Shown here: positions 24,717-32,049 of the stretch, one piece after another | Numbering within the stretch: position 1 is the stretch's first letter | How the letters are laid out: each line of letters starts with the position of its first letter | Origin: a virus | Strand: one strand, 5' to 3' | IMG/VR virus record: IMGVR_UViG_3300045775_000006 | Location: 1 to 50,261 of that record | DNA: 50,261 nucleotides | Program-made: the position numbers and the translations under genes | The notes under the pieces: model-generated | What the model was told of the DNA's origin: nothing | Database searches by the model: none | Seen by the model: only the letters and a program-made list of their open reading frames with translations

Positions 24717-25105
24717 GTGCAATTGACAGAGCTTTCGCAGACCAATTCAAGTACCTTTCCGAGCAGCTGATCGCCTGGCGAGACGTGGCGCCCAAGCTGC
24801 AACCGCTGGCCGACCGACTGGAGAAGATGGAGATCGAGCCGCGGTTTGATGGCTCCTCCCTGCACCTGTACGTGACCGGAGACAAGAAGCAGCTGACCCG
24901 AGTGTGGCGCATGCTCCGCGTCTACGGGTACAACACCAGCCCCGAGAATCGCCCGAAGGACAAGCAGCCGTCGGTGTGCGTCTGGTTTGATCACCAGGAC
25001 AACGGCACCCGCGTCTACTTCAACTTCACCAGCACCGTCTGCAAGCGAGTCCAGATCGGAACCGAGATGCGGGAAGTGCCGGTGTACGAGGTACGGTGCG
25101 AGTAA
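24713..25105 (+). CDS. Hypothetical protein (130 aa), last before terminator
   Basis: GTG start at 24713 with GAGGAG upstream and a GTGA overlap. 130 residues: VSAIDRAFADQFKYLSEQLI (helical), then beta strands with LHLYVTGDKKQLTRVWRMLR, and a C-terminal strand pair. No family recognised. It ends 8 nt before a strong terminator, closing the first rightward transcription unit. Confidence 0.6.
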   Translation: MSAIDRAFADQFKYLSEQLIAWRDVAPKLQPLADRLEKMEIEPRFDGSSLHLYVTGDKKQLTRVWRMLRVYGYNTSPENRPKDKQPSVCVWFDHQDNGTRVYFNFTSTVCKRVQIGTEMREVPVYEVRCE

Positions 25106-25112
25106 AAAAGAT

Positions 25113-25145
25113 GGCCCGGTCAGTGGGGAGACTGCCGGGCCTTTT
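25113..25145 (+). terminator. Rho-independent terminator
   Basis: GGCCCGG (25113-25119) pairs with CCGGGCC (25135-25141). The stem continues inward through CAGT/ACTG with one bulged T, around a GGGGAG loop, and is followed by TTTT. An A-tract (25104-25109) on the other side may make it bidirectional. Confidence 0.85.
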
Positions 25146-25168
25146 CAATGGCCACTCGACTGGTGGCG

Positions 25169-25202
25169 TTGGGGCGGGTGCTAGCGATTCCGATTATAGC
25201 AC
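25169..25202 (+). promoter_or_regulatory. Candidate promoter with flanking dyad
   Basis: After the terminator, TTGGGG (25169-25174) lies upstream of TTATAG/TATAGC (25194-25200). GTGCTA (25178-25183) and TAGCAC (25197-25202) form an inverted repeat around it. On the minus strand the same bases read GTGCTATAATCGG, close to the element at 23478. The hexamers are weak. Confidence 0.4.
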
Positions 25203-25233
25203 GGCCCCCGGATGAACTGACAAGGAGATTACG

Positions 25234-25512
25234 ATGCAGAAAGGGCAGACGATGCGAATGACGAAGCCATCCAGCATGCGCCGCGGGCGCCGGATGCTTC
25301 CGAAGCGCCTGACGATGAACCCGAAGGCGATGGCTGCGGCCGAATTCCTGACCCTGGAGGACGCGGCGGCCCATTTCCTGAAGGATGGATACATGGACCT
25401 GGGGATCGTTTGCGGCACGCAGACCTTCCGCAAGGGCAGAGACCCGGTCACGGCGCAGTACGCCGGGATCTGGTACCACGAGGGCGGCTGGGTGGCAATT
25501 CAAGAGTATTAG
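25234..25512 (+). CDS. Hypothetical basic protein (92 aa)
   Basis: First gene after the terminator, with a good SD (AAGGAGAT). The N-terminal 35 residues are very basic (MRRGRRMLPKRLTMNPKAM). Then comes a compact domain with LTLEDAAAHFLKDGYMDLGI and GIWYHEGGWVAIQEY. Nucleic-acid binding is possible. No family recognised. Confidence 0.6.
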   Translation: MQKGQTMRMTKPSSMRRGRRMLPKRLTMNPKAMAAAEFLTLEDAAAHFLKDGYMDLGIVCGTQTFRKGRDPVTAQYAGIWYHEGGWVAIQEY

Positions 25513-25551
25513 ACATTGCCTTACGCGACCAATGCAATACACGGAGCATGT

Positions 25552-25707
25552 ATGAAGTGGATGATAGTCTGGTGGGTCATTCACGTGGGTCACTCCGAGG
25601 CGATCCACATCGAGCGCGACTTCCCGAACCAGCAGGCGTGCGAGATCTACGGCGGCGAGCTGACCGCGCACAACGAAGGGATACGCTGGCACTGCAGTAT
25701 CGAGTAA
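25552..25707 (+). CDS. Small protein with hydrophobic N-terminus (51 aa)
   Basis: ATG at 25552 chosen because CGGAG precedes it. MKWMIVWWVIHVGHSEAIHI is a short hydrophobic leader, followed by a small domain with two Cys (CEIYGG, WHCSIE). It could be secreted or membrane-tethered. Similar small Cys-pair proteins occur in phage early regions. Function unknown. Confidence 0.55.
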   Translation: MKWMIVWWVIHVGHSEAIHIERDFPNQQACEIYGGELTAHNEGIRWHCSIE

Positions 25708-25721
25708 ACTAGGAGATCGAC

Positions 25722-26222
25722 ATGAAGACATTGCACCTGGAGAAGCAGATCTCCACGCTCAAGCGGGAGCGCAACGCCGCCATGAGACGCGCGAAGGCCG
25801 CCGAGCTTGCCGCGCAGAAAGACCGGGAGCGATTCAAGGAGCTGCACGACTTGCGCACCGCCGACTTCGAGAGTCGTGACGCGCTGGAGATGGAGCTGCT
25901 GAGCCTCAAGGAGCAGATCAAGCACTACACCACGCCGAAGCCGCGCGCGAGCGTCGTCGACTGGTTCCGGACGAAGGTGATCCGCGCGCAGAACTGGCTC
26001 AAGGTCAAGCGCCTCAGCAAGGCGCGCGTCGATGCGATCACAGAGTACGGCAACGTGCCGAACCACCTGATCAGCCTCGCGCAGCGCTACTGGGAGCAGG
26101 ACCTCCGGCGCCTGCGGTACGAAGCGCCGCGAGAGTTCGACCGAGACGGTAAGCCAGCGAAGTGGAACAACAGCGGGCCCGACCTGGTGCAGCGGATCAA
26201 GATCATCCTAGGGAGAGCGTGA
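25722..26222 (+). CDS. Coiled-coil protein (166 aa)
   Basis: Residues 1-68 are a continuous charged coiled coil (LEKQISTLKRERNAAMRRAK ... LLSLKEQIKHY). A basic domain with W/R-rich helices follows (DWFRTKVIRAQNWLKVKR; YWEQDLRRLRYEAPREFDRD). It shares its stop base with the next start. No family recognised; a structural or regulatory partner is likely. Confidence 0.6.
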   Translation: MKTLHLEKQISTLKRERNAAMRRAKAAELAAQKDRERFKELHDLRTADFESRDALEMELLSLKEQIKHYTTPKPRASVVDWFRTKVIRAQNWLKVKRLSKARVDAITEYGNVPNHLISLAQRYWEQDLRRLRYEAPREFDRDGKPAKWNNSGPDLVQRIKIILGRA

Positions 26223-26653
26223 TGTCCAAGAAGTTTAAACACACCGATTCGTTCAAGACCAAGGAGCGCCTGCGCTGGGAGGTGGGGCACTGGTCGAAGA
26301 TCGCCGGGGACATGACGCGCGACTACAGCAACGCGCTGCGCACCCAGGAGCGCCTGAGCCTGGACAACCGCAAGCTGAACGACAAGGTGATCGCCGACGC
26401 ATTCCTGATCGACGAGCTGAAGCACCAGCTCTCGCAGCAGCACATCCAACTTTGCAACATGAGAGAGAACGCCCGTGGACAAAGCCTCGAACGACTTGCC
26501 AGCGTCGGACCACGTCATACCGGACGTGGACCCGCGACTGCTCTACCTGAACGCACCCCTGGTGTTGGGTCATCTAGCCCGAGTATGCCGGGCAGCGGCG
26601 GACACCCTGGAGTCGGGGAAGCCAACCAAGTCCCTCCGGCTGGCGTTCGGTGA
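26222..26653 (+). CDS. Hypothetical coiled-coil protein with doubtful C-terminus
   Basis: The ATG at 26222 overlaps the previous stop. Residues 1-85 are helical and charged (FKTKERLRWEVGHWSKIAGD; LSLDNRKLNDKVIADAFLID) and use codons like the neighbours. From about 26475 the frame turns into Gly/Pro/Ser-rich sequence while the overlapping frame (26475-26723) is plainly protein-like. The real protein may therefore end earlier by a frameshift, or the two genes overlap by 179 nt. A GTTTAAAC site lies at 26233. Confidence 0.5.
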   Translation: MSKKFKHTDSFKTKERLRWEVGHWSKIAGDMTRDYSNALRTQERLSLDNRKLNDKVIADAFLIDELKHQLSQQHIQLCNMRENARGQSLERLASVGPRHTGRGPATALPERTPGVGSSSPSMPGSGGHPGVGEANQVPPAGVR

Positions 26654-26723
26654 CGCCACCGCGCTGATCCTGAAGCTCCTGAAACAGTCGGACGAGAAGC
26701 CACAGATCAAATCTGTGACGTAG
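26475..26723 (+). CDS. Hypothetical helical protein (82 aa)
   Basis: GTG start at 26475 with GAGAG upstream. 82 residues with two amphipathic helices (YLNAPLVLGHLARVCRAAAD; LAFGDATALILKLLKQSD). It overlaps the previous ORF for most of its length but has the better coding character. Its 3' end contains CACAGAT-CAA-ATCTGTG (26701-26717), a possible operator or hairpin. Function unknown. Confidence 0.55.
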   Translation: MDKASNDLPASDHVIPDVDPRLLYLNAPLVLGHLARVCRAAADTLESGKPTKSLRLAFGDATALILKLLKQSDEKPQIKSVT

Positions 26724-26726
26724 GTC

Positions 26727-26781
26727 TTGTAATCTCCACTGGAGCTGCTAATATCAGCGACAGGCAAAACCAGTGGAGATT
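26727..26781 (+). promoter_or_regulatory. Promoter flanked by perfect 12-bp inverted repeat
   Basis: TTGTAA (26727-26732) and TAATAT (26749-26754) with a 16-nt spacer lie upstream of the gene at 26786. AATCTCCACTGG (26731-26742) is exactly repeated in inverted form as CCAGTGGAGATT (26770-26781). The right arm includes the SD (GTGGAG). It may be an operator at the DNA level. If transcription comes from upstream, it may instead be an RNA hairpin hiding the ribosome site. Confidence 0.55.
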
Positions 26782-26785
26782 TGAA

Positions 26786-27154
26786 ATGAACCTGATCAAC
26801 GCCTTCATCGCCTTCCTAGGCTTCCAGATCCGCGAGGACATCGTGGTCGTCGGTCACAACGGCGAAATGGCCGATTACGACAACCCCCGCGGCGAGATCT
26901 ACGGCCGCAGCTACTACGTGGTAGCCACCGCGAACCACCAGGACAACCGCAGCCACGACGACGGCCTGCAGTGGGCCAACGCCGAGAGCTTCCGGGACCC
27001 GGCAGACGCCAACGCCTACCTGGAGCGCCTCCTGGAGTACGTGAACCACGGCGGCCAGCTGGATGAGGAGTTCTGGCGCGAGATCGAGCCCTGCTACGGC
27101 ACCCAGGCTTGGCTCGACTGGAACGCCGAGCACCCCGAAACTTGGAATGATTGA
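26786..27154 (+). CDS. Conserved phage protein (122 aa)
   Basis: 122 acidic residues: a hydrophobic N-terminus (NLINAFIAFLGF), strands with GRSYYVVATANHQDN, then DPADANAYLERLLEYVNHG and an acidic W-rich end. The aromatic, acidic character recalls early phage inhibitors, but no family was recognised. It is a single gene between a regulated promoter and a terminator, so it is expressed as its own unit. Confidence 0.6.
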   Translation: MNLINAFIAFLGFQIREDIVVVGHNGEMADYDNPRGEIYGRSYYVVATANHQDNRSHDDGLQWANAESFRDPADANAYLERLLEYVNHGGQLDEEFWREIEPCYGTQAWLDWNAEHPETWND

Positions 27155-27163
27155 CAGGCACCA

Positions 27164-27184
27164 GGGGGAGGTTTAAACTCCCCC
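27164..27184 (+). terminator. Hairpin terminator with GTTTAAAC in loop
   Basis: GGGGGAG (27164-27170), loop GTTTAAA, CTCCCCC (27178-27184): a perfect 7-bp stem just after the stop at 27154. It is followed by TCAGTC rather than a T-run, so it may only pause polymerase or protect the 3' end. One copy of the GTTTAAAC octamer spans the loop. Confidence 0.55.
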
Positions 27185-27207
27185 TCAGTCAACAGCAGGA
27201 GAGTGAA

Positions 27208-28017
27208 ATGAACAAGGGACAGAATCGAGGGCATTGCCAGGTTTGCGGCCGCATCCAGGTGGTGCTGCCGAACGGCCTGGTCGCCAAGCATGGCTACCGG
27301 GTCGCCGGGTTCGGCTTCTTCAGCGGTGTCTGCTTTGGCAGCCGCCACCAGCCGCTGCAGATCGAGCGCCTGGTCACCGACCAGATCATGGCCAACCTGG
27401 TGAGCCAGGCGCAGAGCAACGAGGTGCGGGCGATGGCGCTCCGCGGCGGCATGCTGAACCCGGAGCAGGCGCAGAAGCTGGAGTTCTGGGGCAGCCGCGT
27501 GTGGAAGTGGGTGGGCGAGGGTCGCATGAAGGCCCGGGAGCCGGTCATGGTCCCCTGGAGCGACGCCAGCGCCGAGGAGCGAGAGCGGCAGATCGAGCTG
27601 GAAGCTGGCGAGTGCGAGATGTTCGCGCGCCACGCCCGCAGCCACGTCAAGAGCCTCGGCGAGCTGATCGCCAAGGTCCACGGCCAGCCCCTGATCGACC
27701 GCGACCAGGAAGAGCTGGACAAGGTCGCTGTGCGGACCGCGAAGAAGGCCCCCATTGAGGGCGCCTACCGGACCAAGCAGGCCCAGAAGGACGACCTGGA
27801 GCGCCTCAACCGCGAGTTCAGCAAGCTGAGCCAGGCGATGCAGGCGGTTGGCGTCTACTACATGGACATCCCGTTCGACCTCCACAACTTCAACCAGAAT
27901 CGCCTGTCCAAGCTGATGCACCAGTACGGCGGCACCGACGCGAAAAACCTGTTCCTCGAAGCTGCCGGGCTATACGCCGCCAGGGTCGAGATCAAGTCCC
28001 GGCCGGTGATTAAGTAA
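27208..28017 (+). CDS. Zinc-motif protein of unknown function (269 aa)
   Basis: The ATG at 27208 is chosen because AGGAGAG lies 8 nt before it. The N-terminus holds GHCQVCGRIQVVLPNGLVAKHGY, a CxxC motif followed by a His and a VCFGS Cys: a small zinc module. The rest (70-260) is helical and charged, with coiled-coil stretches. This start, 'CQ.CGR.Q.....G..A.HGY', recurs in phage proteins of unknown function. It may bind nucleic acid. Confidence 0.65.
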   Translation: MNKGQNRGHCQVCGRIQVVLPNGLVAKHGYRVAGFGFFSGVCFGSRHQPLQIERLVTDQIMANLVSQAQSNEVRAMALRGGMLNPEQAQKLEFWGSRVWKWVGEGRMKAREPVMVPWSDASAEERERQIELEAGECEMFARHARSHVKSLGELIAKVHGQPLIDRDQEELDKVAVRTAKKAPIEGAYRTKQAQKDDLERLNREFSKLSQAMQAVGVYYMDIPFDLHNFNQNRLSKLMHQYGGTDAKNLFLEAAGLYAARVEIKSRPVIK

Positions 28018-28031
28018 AAGTCACGATGGTA

Positions 28032-28072
28032 TTGCAAGGCTCAGTGGGTGGGCGTATAGTCCACTCACTGAG
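28032..28072 (+). promoter_or_regulatory. Strong promoter with operator-like 12-bp dyad
   Basis: TTGCAA (28032-28037), a 17-nt spacer and TATAGT (28055-28060) give a good promoter. CTCAGTGGGTGG (28040-28051) and CCACTCACTGAG (28061-28072) match at 11 of 12 positions as an inverted repeat centred on the -10. This is where a repressor dimer would block polymerase. Transcription should start near 28067. Confidence 0.7.
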
Positions 28073-28090
28073 ACCTGAAAGGAGATTGAA

Positions 28091-28270
28091 ATGGAACTAA
28101 AAGTGAGCATACGCAACGTCTACGGCACCGACCGGATCTACCCGGCTGACGCCATGACCCGCAACGTCGCCAAACGCCTGGGCGTCAAGACCTTCAACCA
28201 CGACCAGATCGAAATGCTGAAAGAGCTGGGTCACACCGTCGTCGCCGACGCGCAGCCGGTGCAGCTGTGA
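28091..28270 (+). CDS. Small conserved phage protein (59 aa)
   Basis: ATG at 28091 with AAGGAGAT upstream. MELKVSIRNVYGTDRIYPAD, then FNHDQIEMLKELGHTVV. The 'V.IRNVYG.D.IYPA' phrase is common in small phage proteins that contain a short helix-hairpin. Function unknown. It overlaps the helicase start by 4 nt (GTGA), so the two are co-translated from the promoter at 28032. Confidence 0.65.
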   Translation: MELKVSIRNVYGTDRIYPADAMTRNVAKRLGVKTFNHDQIEMLKELGHTVVADAQPVQL

Positions 28271-29778
28271 GCGCCCTCGCAGCCGCCATCGCGCGCACCT
28301 GGTCCCCGTACCAGGAACGGATCTACGACTTTGGCGTGAACGGCAAGGGCAACGCCATCGTCAAGGCCGTCGCGGGCTCGGGCAAGACCACCACGCTGGT
28401 CGAGCTGATCAAGCGCATGCAGGCGAAGTTCCCCGGCATGAACAGCATCTTCCTCGCCTTCAACAAGTCCATCGCCGAGGAGCTGAAGTCGCGCGGTGTA
28501 AACGCCCGCACCTTCCACTCGCTCACCTACGGCCCGGTCACCAAGGCCCGCCAGGTCCGCGAGGTCAAGACCGAGAAGATGCGCGACGTGATCAACGACC
28601 GCATCGGCGACGACGAGGCCCGGCTCTACAGCCAGTTTCTGCAGAAGCTCGTCGGCCTCGGCAAGCAGTCCGGCATCGGCTGCCTGATCCCGGACTCGGA
28701 GGAGAACTGGATCGACCTCGCCGAGCACCACGACCTGTCCCTGGACAGCGACAAGGCCGACTACCACCAGGCCATCAAGTACGCCTCGCTGATGCTGCAG
28801 GCGTCGAACAACGCGAACAGCCTGGACTTCGACGACTTGCTGTACCTGGCCGTCAAGGACGGGATCAGCCTGCCGAAGTTCGATCTAATCCTGGTCGACG
28901 AGTTCCAGGACACCAACTCGATCCAGATCGCGGTGCTCCGCAAGATCATGAAGCCCAACAGCCGCGTGTTCGCGGTGGGTGACCCGGCGCAGTCGATCTA
29001 CGGCTTCCGCGGCGCCGAGTCCGGCATCATGGAGCGCTTCGTCGAGGAGTTCCAGGCCACCGAGCTGCCGCTCACCGTCAGCTACCGCTGCCCGAAGTCG
29101 GTCGTCAAGCACGCGCAGAAGTGGGTCTCGCACATCGAGCACCACGAGGACGCGGCCGACGGCAAGGTGGTCATGGTCGAGGAGTGGGACTACTCGATGT
29201 TCCAGCCCGCTGACCTGGTGGTCTCGCGCACCACGGCGCCGGTCATCGGCCTCGCGTTCAAGCTCCTCCGGAACCACATCCCGGCTCGCATCATGGGCCG
29301 CGACATCGGCGCCGGTCTCAAGAGCCTGATCAAGCGGATGAACGCCAAGGGCATCGACGCCCTCGAAGAGAAGATCGTCGCCTGGCGCGAGCGTGAGGTC
29401 GAGAAGGCCATTGCGAAGCGCCAGGAGGCCCAGGCCGAGGCGATCCACGACAAGGCGTCGGCTATCCTCTTCCTGGCCCGCAGCCTCCTGGAGACCGACA
29501 GGACGGTTCCGGCGCTGGTCAACCTGATCGACACCCTGTTCGCCGACAAAGCCAACGCGGTCACCCTGTCGACCATCCACAAAGCCAAGGGCATGGAGGC
29601 CGACCGAGTGTTCTGGCTGAACAGCTCCAAGTGCCCGGCCAAGTGGGCCCGCCAGGAGTGGCAGCAGGAGCAGGAGCGGAACCTTTGCTACGTCGCAACA
29701 ACCCGGGCCAAGAAAGAGTTGCACCTGATCGAGGATTCGGACTACAATGACCGCACAGACAAACGAGAGGTGAAGTGA
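28267..29778 (+). CDS. UvrD/Rep-type superfamily 1 DNA helicase
   Basis: 503 residues from a GTG. SF1 motifs in order: Q-motif region (SPYQERIYDF), Walker A AVAGSGKTTTL (34-44), motif Ia FLAFNKSIAEEL, Walker B LILVDEFQDTNS (about 207-218), motif III GDPAQSIYGFRGA, motif IV VSYRCPKS, motif V TLSTIHKAKGMEAD and motif VI YVATTRAKKELHL. It is short compared with UvrD (about 700), lacking the large 1B/2B insertions. Family role: 3'-5' unwinding in repair, recombination or clearing of RecA/replication forks. Confidence 0.92.
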   Translation: MSALAAAIARTWSPYQERIYDFGVNGKGNAIVKAVAGSGKTTTLVELIKRMQAKFPGMNSIFLAFNKSIAEELKSRGVNARTFHSLTYGPVTKARQVREVKTEKMRDVINDRIGDDEARLYSQFLQKLVGLGKQSGIGCLIPDSEENWIDLAEHHDLSLDSDKADYHQAIKYASLMLQASNNANSLDFDDLLYLAVKDGISLPKFDLILVDEFQDTNSIQIAVLRKIMKPNSRVFAVGDPAQSIYGFRGAESGIMERFVEEFQATELPLTVSYRCPKSVVKHAQKWVSHIEHHEDAADGKVVMVEEWDYSMFQPADLVVSRTTAPVIGLAFKLLRNHIPARIMGRDIGAGLKSLIKRMNAKGIDALEEKIVAWREREVEKAIAKRQEAQAEAIHDKASAILFLARSLLETDRTVPALVNLIDTLFADKANAVTLSTIHKAKGMEADRVFWLNSSKCPAKWARQEWQQEQERNLCYVATTRAKKELHLIEDSDYNDRTDKREVK

Positions 29779-29779
29779 C

Positions 29780-30172
29780 ATGACCAGCAAGACAAACTCC
29801 AACGCCGCCCTCGGCGACGTGCGCTCCACCAGCCACGACGCCGCGAGCGCCAACGTCCACGGCTACGTGGGCACCATCGAGGACTCCCTGGCGCAGATCC
29901 GCGCCGAGGCCGACGTCGCCCGCCCCTACTGGCCGCTCAACATGAGCCGGGAGCGGTACGAGCTGCTCGGGTTCCTGAACCAGCGCAGCAAGCACGTCAC
30001 GGCCCGCCGCGGTCCCTCGGTCGAGATGGACGAGGTGAACGAGAGCAGCTACGGCGTGCCCGAGGCGCCGGTCGAGCCGGGCTTCTACACCCTCGCGTAC
30101 GCTCAGAAGCACTTCCCGCAGAACTTCAAGCGCGACCACGAGTTTCCAGTCAACTGGGGTTTACCGTCATGA
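29780..30172 (+). CDS. Hypothetical protein (130 aa)
   Basis: 130 residues: a polar Ser/Asn/Ala-rich N-terminus, then YVGTIEDSLAQIRAEADVAR, and a conserved-looking end (PGFYTLAYAQKHFPQNFKRD). No motif. It starts 2 nt after the helicase stop and overlaps the following small membrane ORF by 4 nt. Function unknown. Confidence 0.6.
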   Translation: MTSKTNSNAALGDVRSTSHDAASANVHGYVGTIEDSLAQIRAEADVARPYWPLNMSRERYELLGFLNQRSKHVTARRGPSVEMDEVNESSYGVPEAPVEPGFYTLAYAQKHFPQNFKRDHEFPVNWGLPS

Positions 30173-30252
30173 ATCCGACCCTTTTCATCGTCCTCATGTG
30201 GACGGTCGTCCCGGCGCTCTGCCTCTACCTGGCGACTCTCAGTGAGCGGTGA
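30169..30252 (+). CDS. Tiny membrane peptide (27 aa)
   Basis: ATGA overlap with the previous stop at 30169; 27 residues, almost all one hydrophobic helix (TLFIVLMWTVVPALCLYLAT), stop at 30250-30252 inside the next gene's start region. Similar one-helix peptides occur in phages. It is short, so it could be chance. Confidence 0.4.
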   Translation: MNPTLFIVLMWTVVPALCLYLATLSER

Positions 30253-30481
30253 GCGCTGCGCCGGAGTCAAGCTCAGTGGCGCCCACCGCGGTGAGCAGTG
30301 CGGCGGCAGGGGCCACTACGCCTTCCGCGGCAAGATGTACTGCGCGTCCCACCGGACGATAGCCGCAGCAGCCCCGTACGAGTTCACAGCGGCGCGCAAC
30401 ACCCTGTACCGGCGCCTGGGCAGGGCCGAGGCCGAGCGCGCCGCCCAGGCCGCCCAGGTGGACGCATTCGAGGTGCTATAA
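30242..30481 (+). CDS. Small Cys/His protein (79 aa)
   Basis: GTG start at 30242. CAGVKLSGAHRGEQCGGRGHYAFRGKMYCASH carries four Cys and two His in a zinc-finger-like arrangement, followed by an Ala-rich helix. It resembles small phage zinc-binding proteins. The TATAAT at 30477-30482 lies across its stop and serves the next gene. Confidence 0.6.
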   Translation: MSGERCAGVKLSGAHRGEQCGGRGHYAFRGKMYCASHRTIAAAAPYEFTAARNTLYRRLGRAEAERAAQAAQVDAFEVL

Positions 30482-30482
30482 T
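30477..30482 (+). promoter_or_regulatory. Extended -10 element (TGC-TATAAT)
   Basis: GAGGTGC-TATAAT-GGCCGGG resembles the element at 23474-23494. It would start transcription near 30489 and give a 26-nt leader to the terminase small-subunit candidate at 30515. No convincing -35 was found. Confidence 0.45.
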
Positions 30483-30514
30483 GGCCGGGTCATCAACCAT
30501 CAAGGCTAGCCCAA

Positions 30515-31150
30515 ATGGCAGGCGCAGAACAAACCCCGGAAGCCACCCCTGGCGATCCGGATACGGGGTATTCCGAGGAGCTAAATCTCAAGCACCTGCG
30601 CTTCCTGGCGCTGGGCGGGGGCTCGGACATCCAGATGGACATGAAGGCGTGGACGCCGCTGTCCGAGCTGATCACGCCGCTGCACCGGAAGATCGTGTTC
30701 GACCTGGCAGCCTCGGGGATCTCGAACCAGGACGTCGCGGACGTAGTCGGGATCAGCAAGGAGCGGCTGCAGACCCTGTTCGAGCAGGAGCTGAAGAGCG
30801 CGTACCAGCTGTGCCACGCATCGCTTGCGCGGAGCTTGTACTTCCAGGGGATCTCTGGGGACGGCAAGGCGGCCGAGGTCTGGCTGAAGCTCCACAATCG
30901 TTCCAAGTGGGCGACCAAGACCCAGGTGAGTGGAACTGAGGAGGGTGCGCCGATCAAGACAGAGGACCAGGGCGCAAAGAGCTTGCTCAACGAATTACTG
31001 TCGGGCATGCTAACCTCGAAGAAGCTGAAGGGTGCCGAGAAACCGGCGCCGAAGCAGCTAGAGAAGACGGACGCGAAGATGCTGGAGGCGCCAGCACCGC
31101 GCAAGAGTTCGAAACCCAAGGTGATCAAGAAAGTGAGGCAGGAATCGTGA
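30515..31150 (+). CDS. Terminase small subunit-like DNA-binding protein
   Basis: 211 residues. About 55-130 form a helical DNA-binding domain: KIVFDLAASGISNQDVADVV, GISKERLQTLFEQEL (helix-turn-helix), then AYQLCHASLARSLYFQGISG and AEVWLKLHNRSKW. This order matches a phage family of small-terminase-like proteins ('GIS..TL...Y..EL....A.....VA..LF..A..G...A..FWLK.R..W'). The C-terminal 70 residues are basic and Lys/Pro-rich. It should recognise the packaging site. It is separated from the large subunit by 3.8 kb of small genes, which is unusual. Confidence 0.65.
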   Translation: MAGAEQTPEATPGDPDTGYSEELNLKHLRFLALGGGSDIQMDMKAWTPLSELITPLHRKIVFDLAASGISNQDVADVVGISKERLQTLFEQELKSAYQLCHASLARSLYFQGISGDGKAAEVWLKLHNRSKWATKTQVSGTEEGAPIKTEDQGAKSLLNELLSGMLTSKKLKGAEKPAPKQLEKTDAKMLEAPAPRKSSKPKVIKKVRQES

Positions 31151-31494
31151 ACGAATACACCGACAACTCGGCTAAGCTCCGCGCGACCTCGGAATACACC
31201 GGCATCCCCAACAAGAGCAAGCAGTCAGCTGACTACACCCGTGGCTACACCGACGGTGTCGCCAAGGCTGCCGAGGTCAACCGCCTGCTCGACAAGCGCA
31301 CCGCTGAGCTGATCAACCAGCTCTACCACGACCGCGCCCGGCTGGAGTCCGTAATCGCCAAGCACCTCAAGGTCCTGGAGTACTACGGCGACGACAGCAA
31401 GATCGACTTCGTGGACAAGGAGGCAGGGACAGAGTACGCGACCGAGTTCACTGTCTACCTGCAGTCGTTCTACGACGCGAATGTCGACGGTTGA
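31147..31494 (+). CDS. Hypothetical protein (115 aa)
   Basis: GTG start at 31147, GTGA overlap with the previous stop. A Tyr/Thr-rich N-terminus (TSEYTGIPNKSKQSADYTRG) precedes a long helix (AAEVNRLLDKRTAELINQLY) and an acidic C-terminus. No family recognised; overlaps the next gene by 14 nt. Confidence 0.6.
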   Translation: MNEYTDNSAKLRATSEYTGIPNKSKQSADYTRGYTDGVAKAAEVNRLLDKRTAELINQLYHDRARLESVIAKHLKVLEYYGDDSKIDFVDKEAGTEYATEFTVYLQSFYDANVDG

Positions 31495-31870
31495 CGTCAA
31501 GTTCGAGCAGCTGCCGACCGGAGCCGCCTTGAAGATCGACCAGTCCGACGGGCCCCTGATCGTCATCGAGCAAGACGGCAACGTCACGGTGACCAGGGGC
31601 CCGCACAACGAGGCTGGCCGATTGTTCTGGGAGGCTGTCAAGATCCACGGGGACACGTACCGTGAGAAGATCGCCCGCCAGGCTGCCATGATCGAGGAGC
31701 TGCGCCAGGTGGCGAGCACCCTGCAGCATGACCCGTGGCGCGAGGCAGTCAGCAACGGTTTAAACGTCTGGAACAAGATCCCCAAGGCCGCGCGCAAGAC
31801 CATTACCCGTACCGACATGCACGCCGTGCTCGAAGCAGTGACACGGCTCGCGATGGAAAAAATGCAGTGA
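31481..31870 (+). CDS. Hypothetical protein, paralogue of 32046-32336
   Basis: 129 residues. The N-terminal half shows a beta hairpin and helix (PLIVIEQDGNVTVTRGPHNE, then AGRLFWEAVKIHGDTYREKI) that is clearly repeated in the protein at 32046-32336 (PIVTIGPDGTVRIFQLG, KVFWDAIHIHGVTLFNQI). The C-terminal half is helical. A GTTTAAAC site lies at 31758. Function unknown. Confidence 0.6.
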   Translation: MSTVDVKFEQLPTGAALKIDQSDGPLIVIEQDGNVTVTRGPHNEAGRLFWEAVKIHGDTYREKIARQAAMIEELRQVASTLQHDPWREAVSNGLNVWNKIPKAARKTITRTDMHAVLEAVTRLAMEKMQ

Positions 31871-32049
31871 GATACCTGGTGACATTTCAGAAGATCCACA
31901 CCCAAGAGATCGAGGCCAAGGACATCGACGCCGCGGCGCGCGTTGCCTGCGCCATCGTCCTGGGCCAGCCGAAGGACAGCGTCAAGGTCCTGAGCATCCT
32001 GCCCGGCGCCGACGCACGCCTCGGCTACAACCCGCCCGGTGCCGCATGA
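31867..32049 (+). CDS. Small hypothetical protein (60 aa)
   Basis: GTG at 31867 overlapping the previous stop. VRYLVTFQKIHTQEIEAKDI, then a helix (DAAARVACAIVLGQPKDSV) and a strand: a small ferredoxin-like or beta-alpha-beta layout. It overlaps the next gene by 4 nt. Function unknown. Confidence 0.6.
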   Translation: MRYLVTFQKIHTQEIEAKDIDAAARVACAIVLGQPKDSVKVLSILPGADARLGYNPPGAA

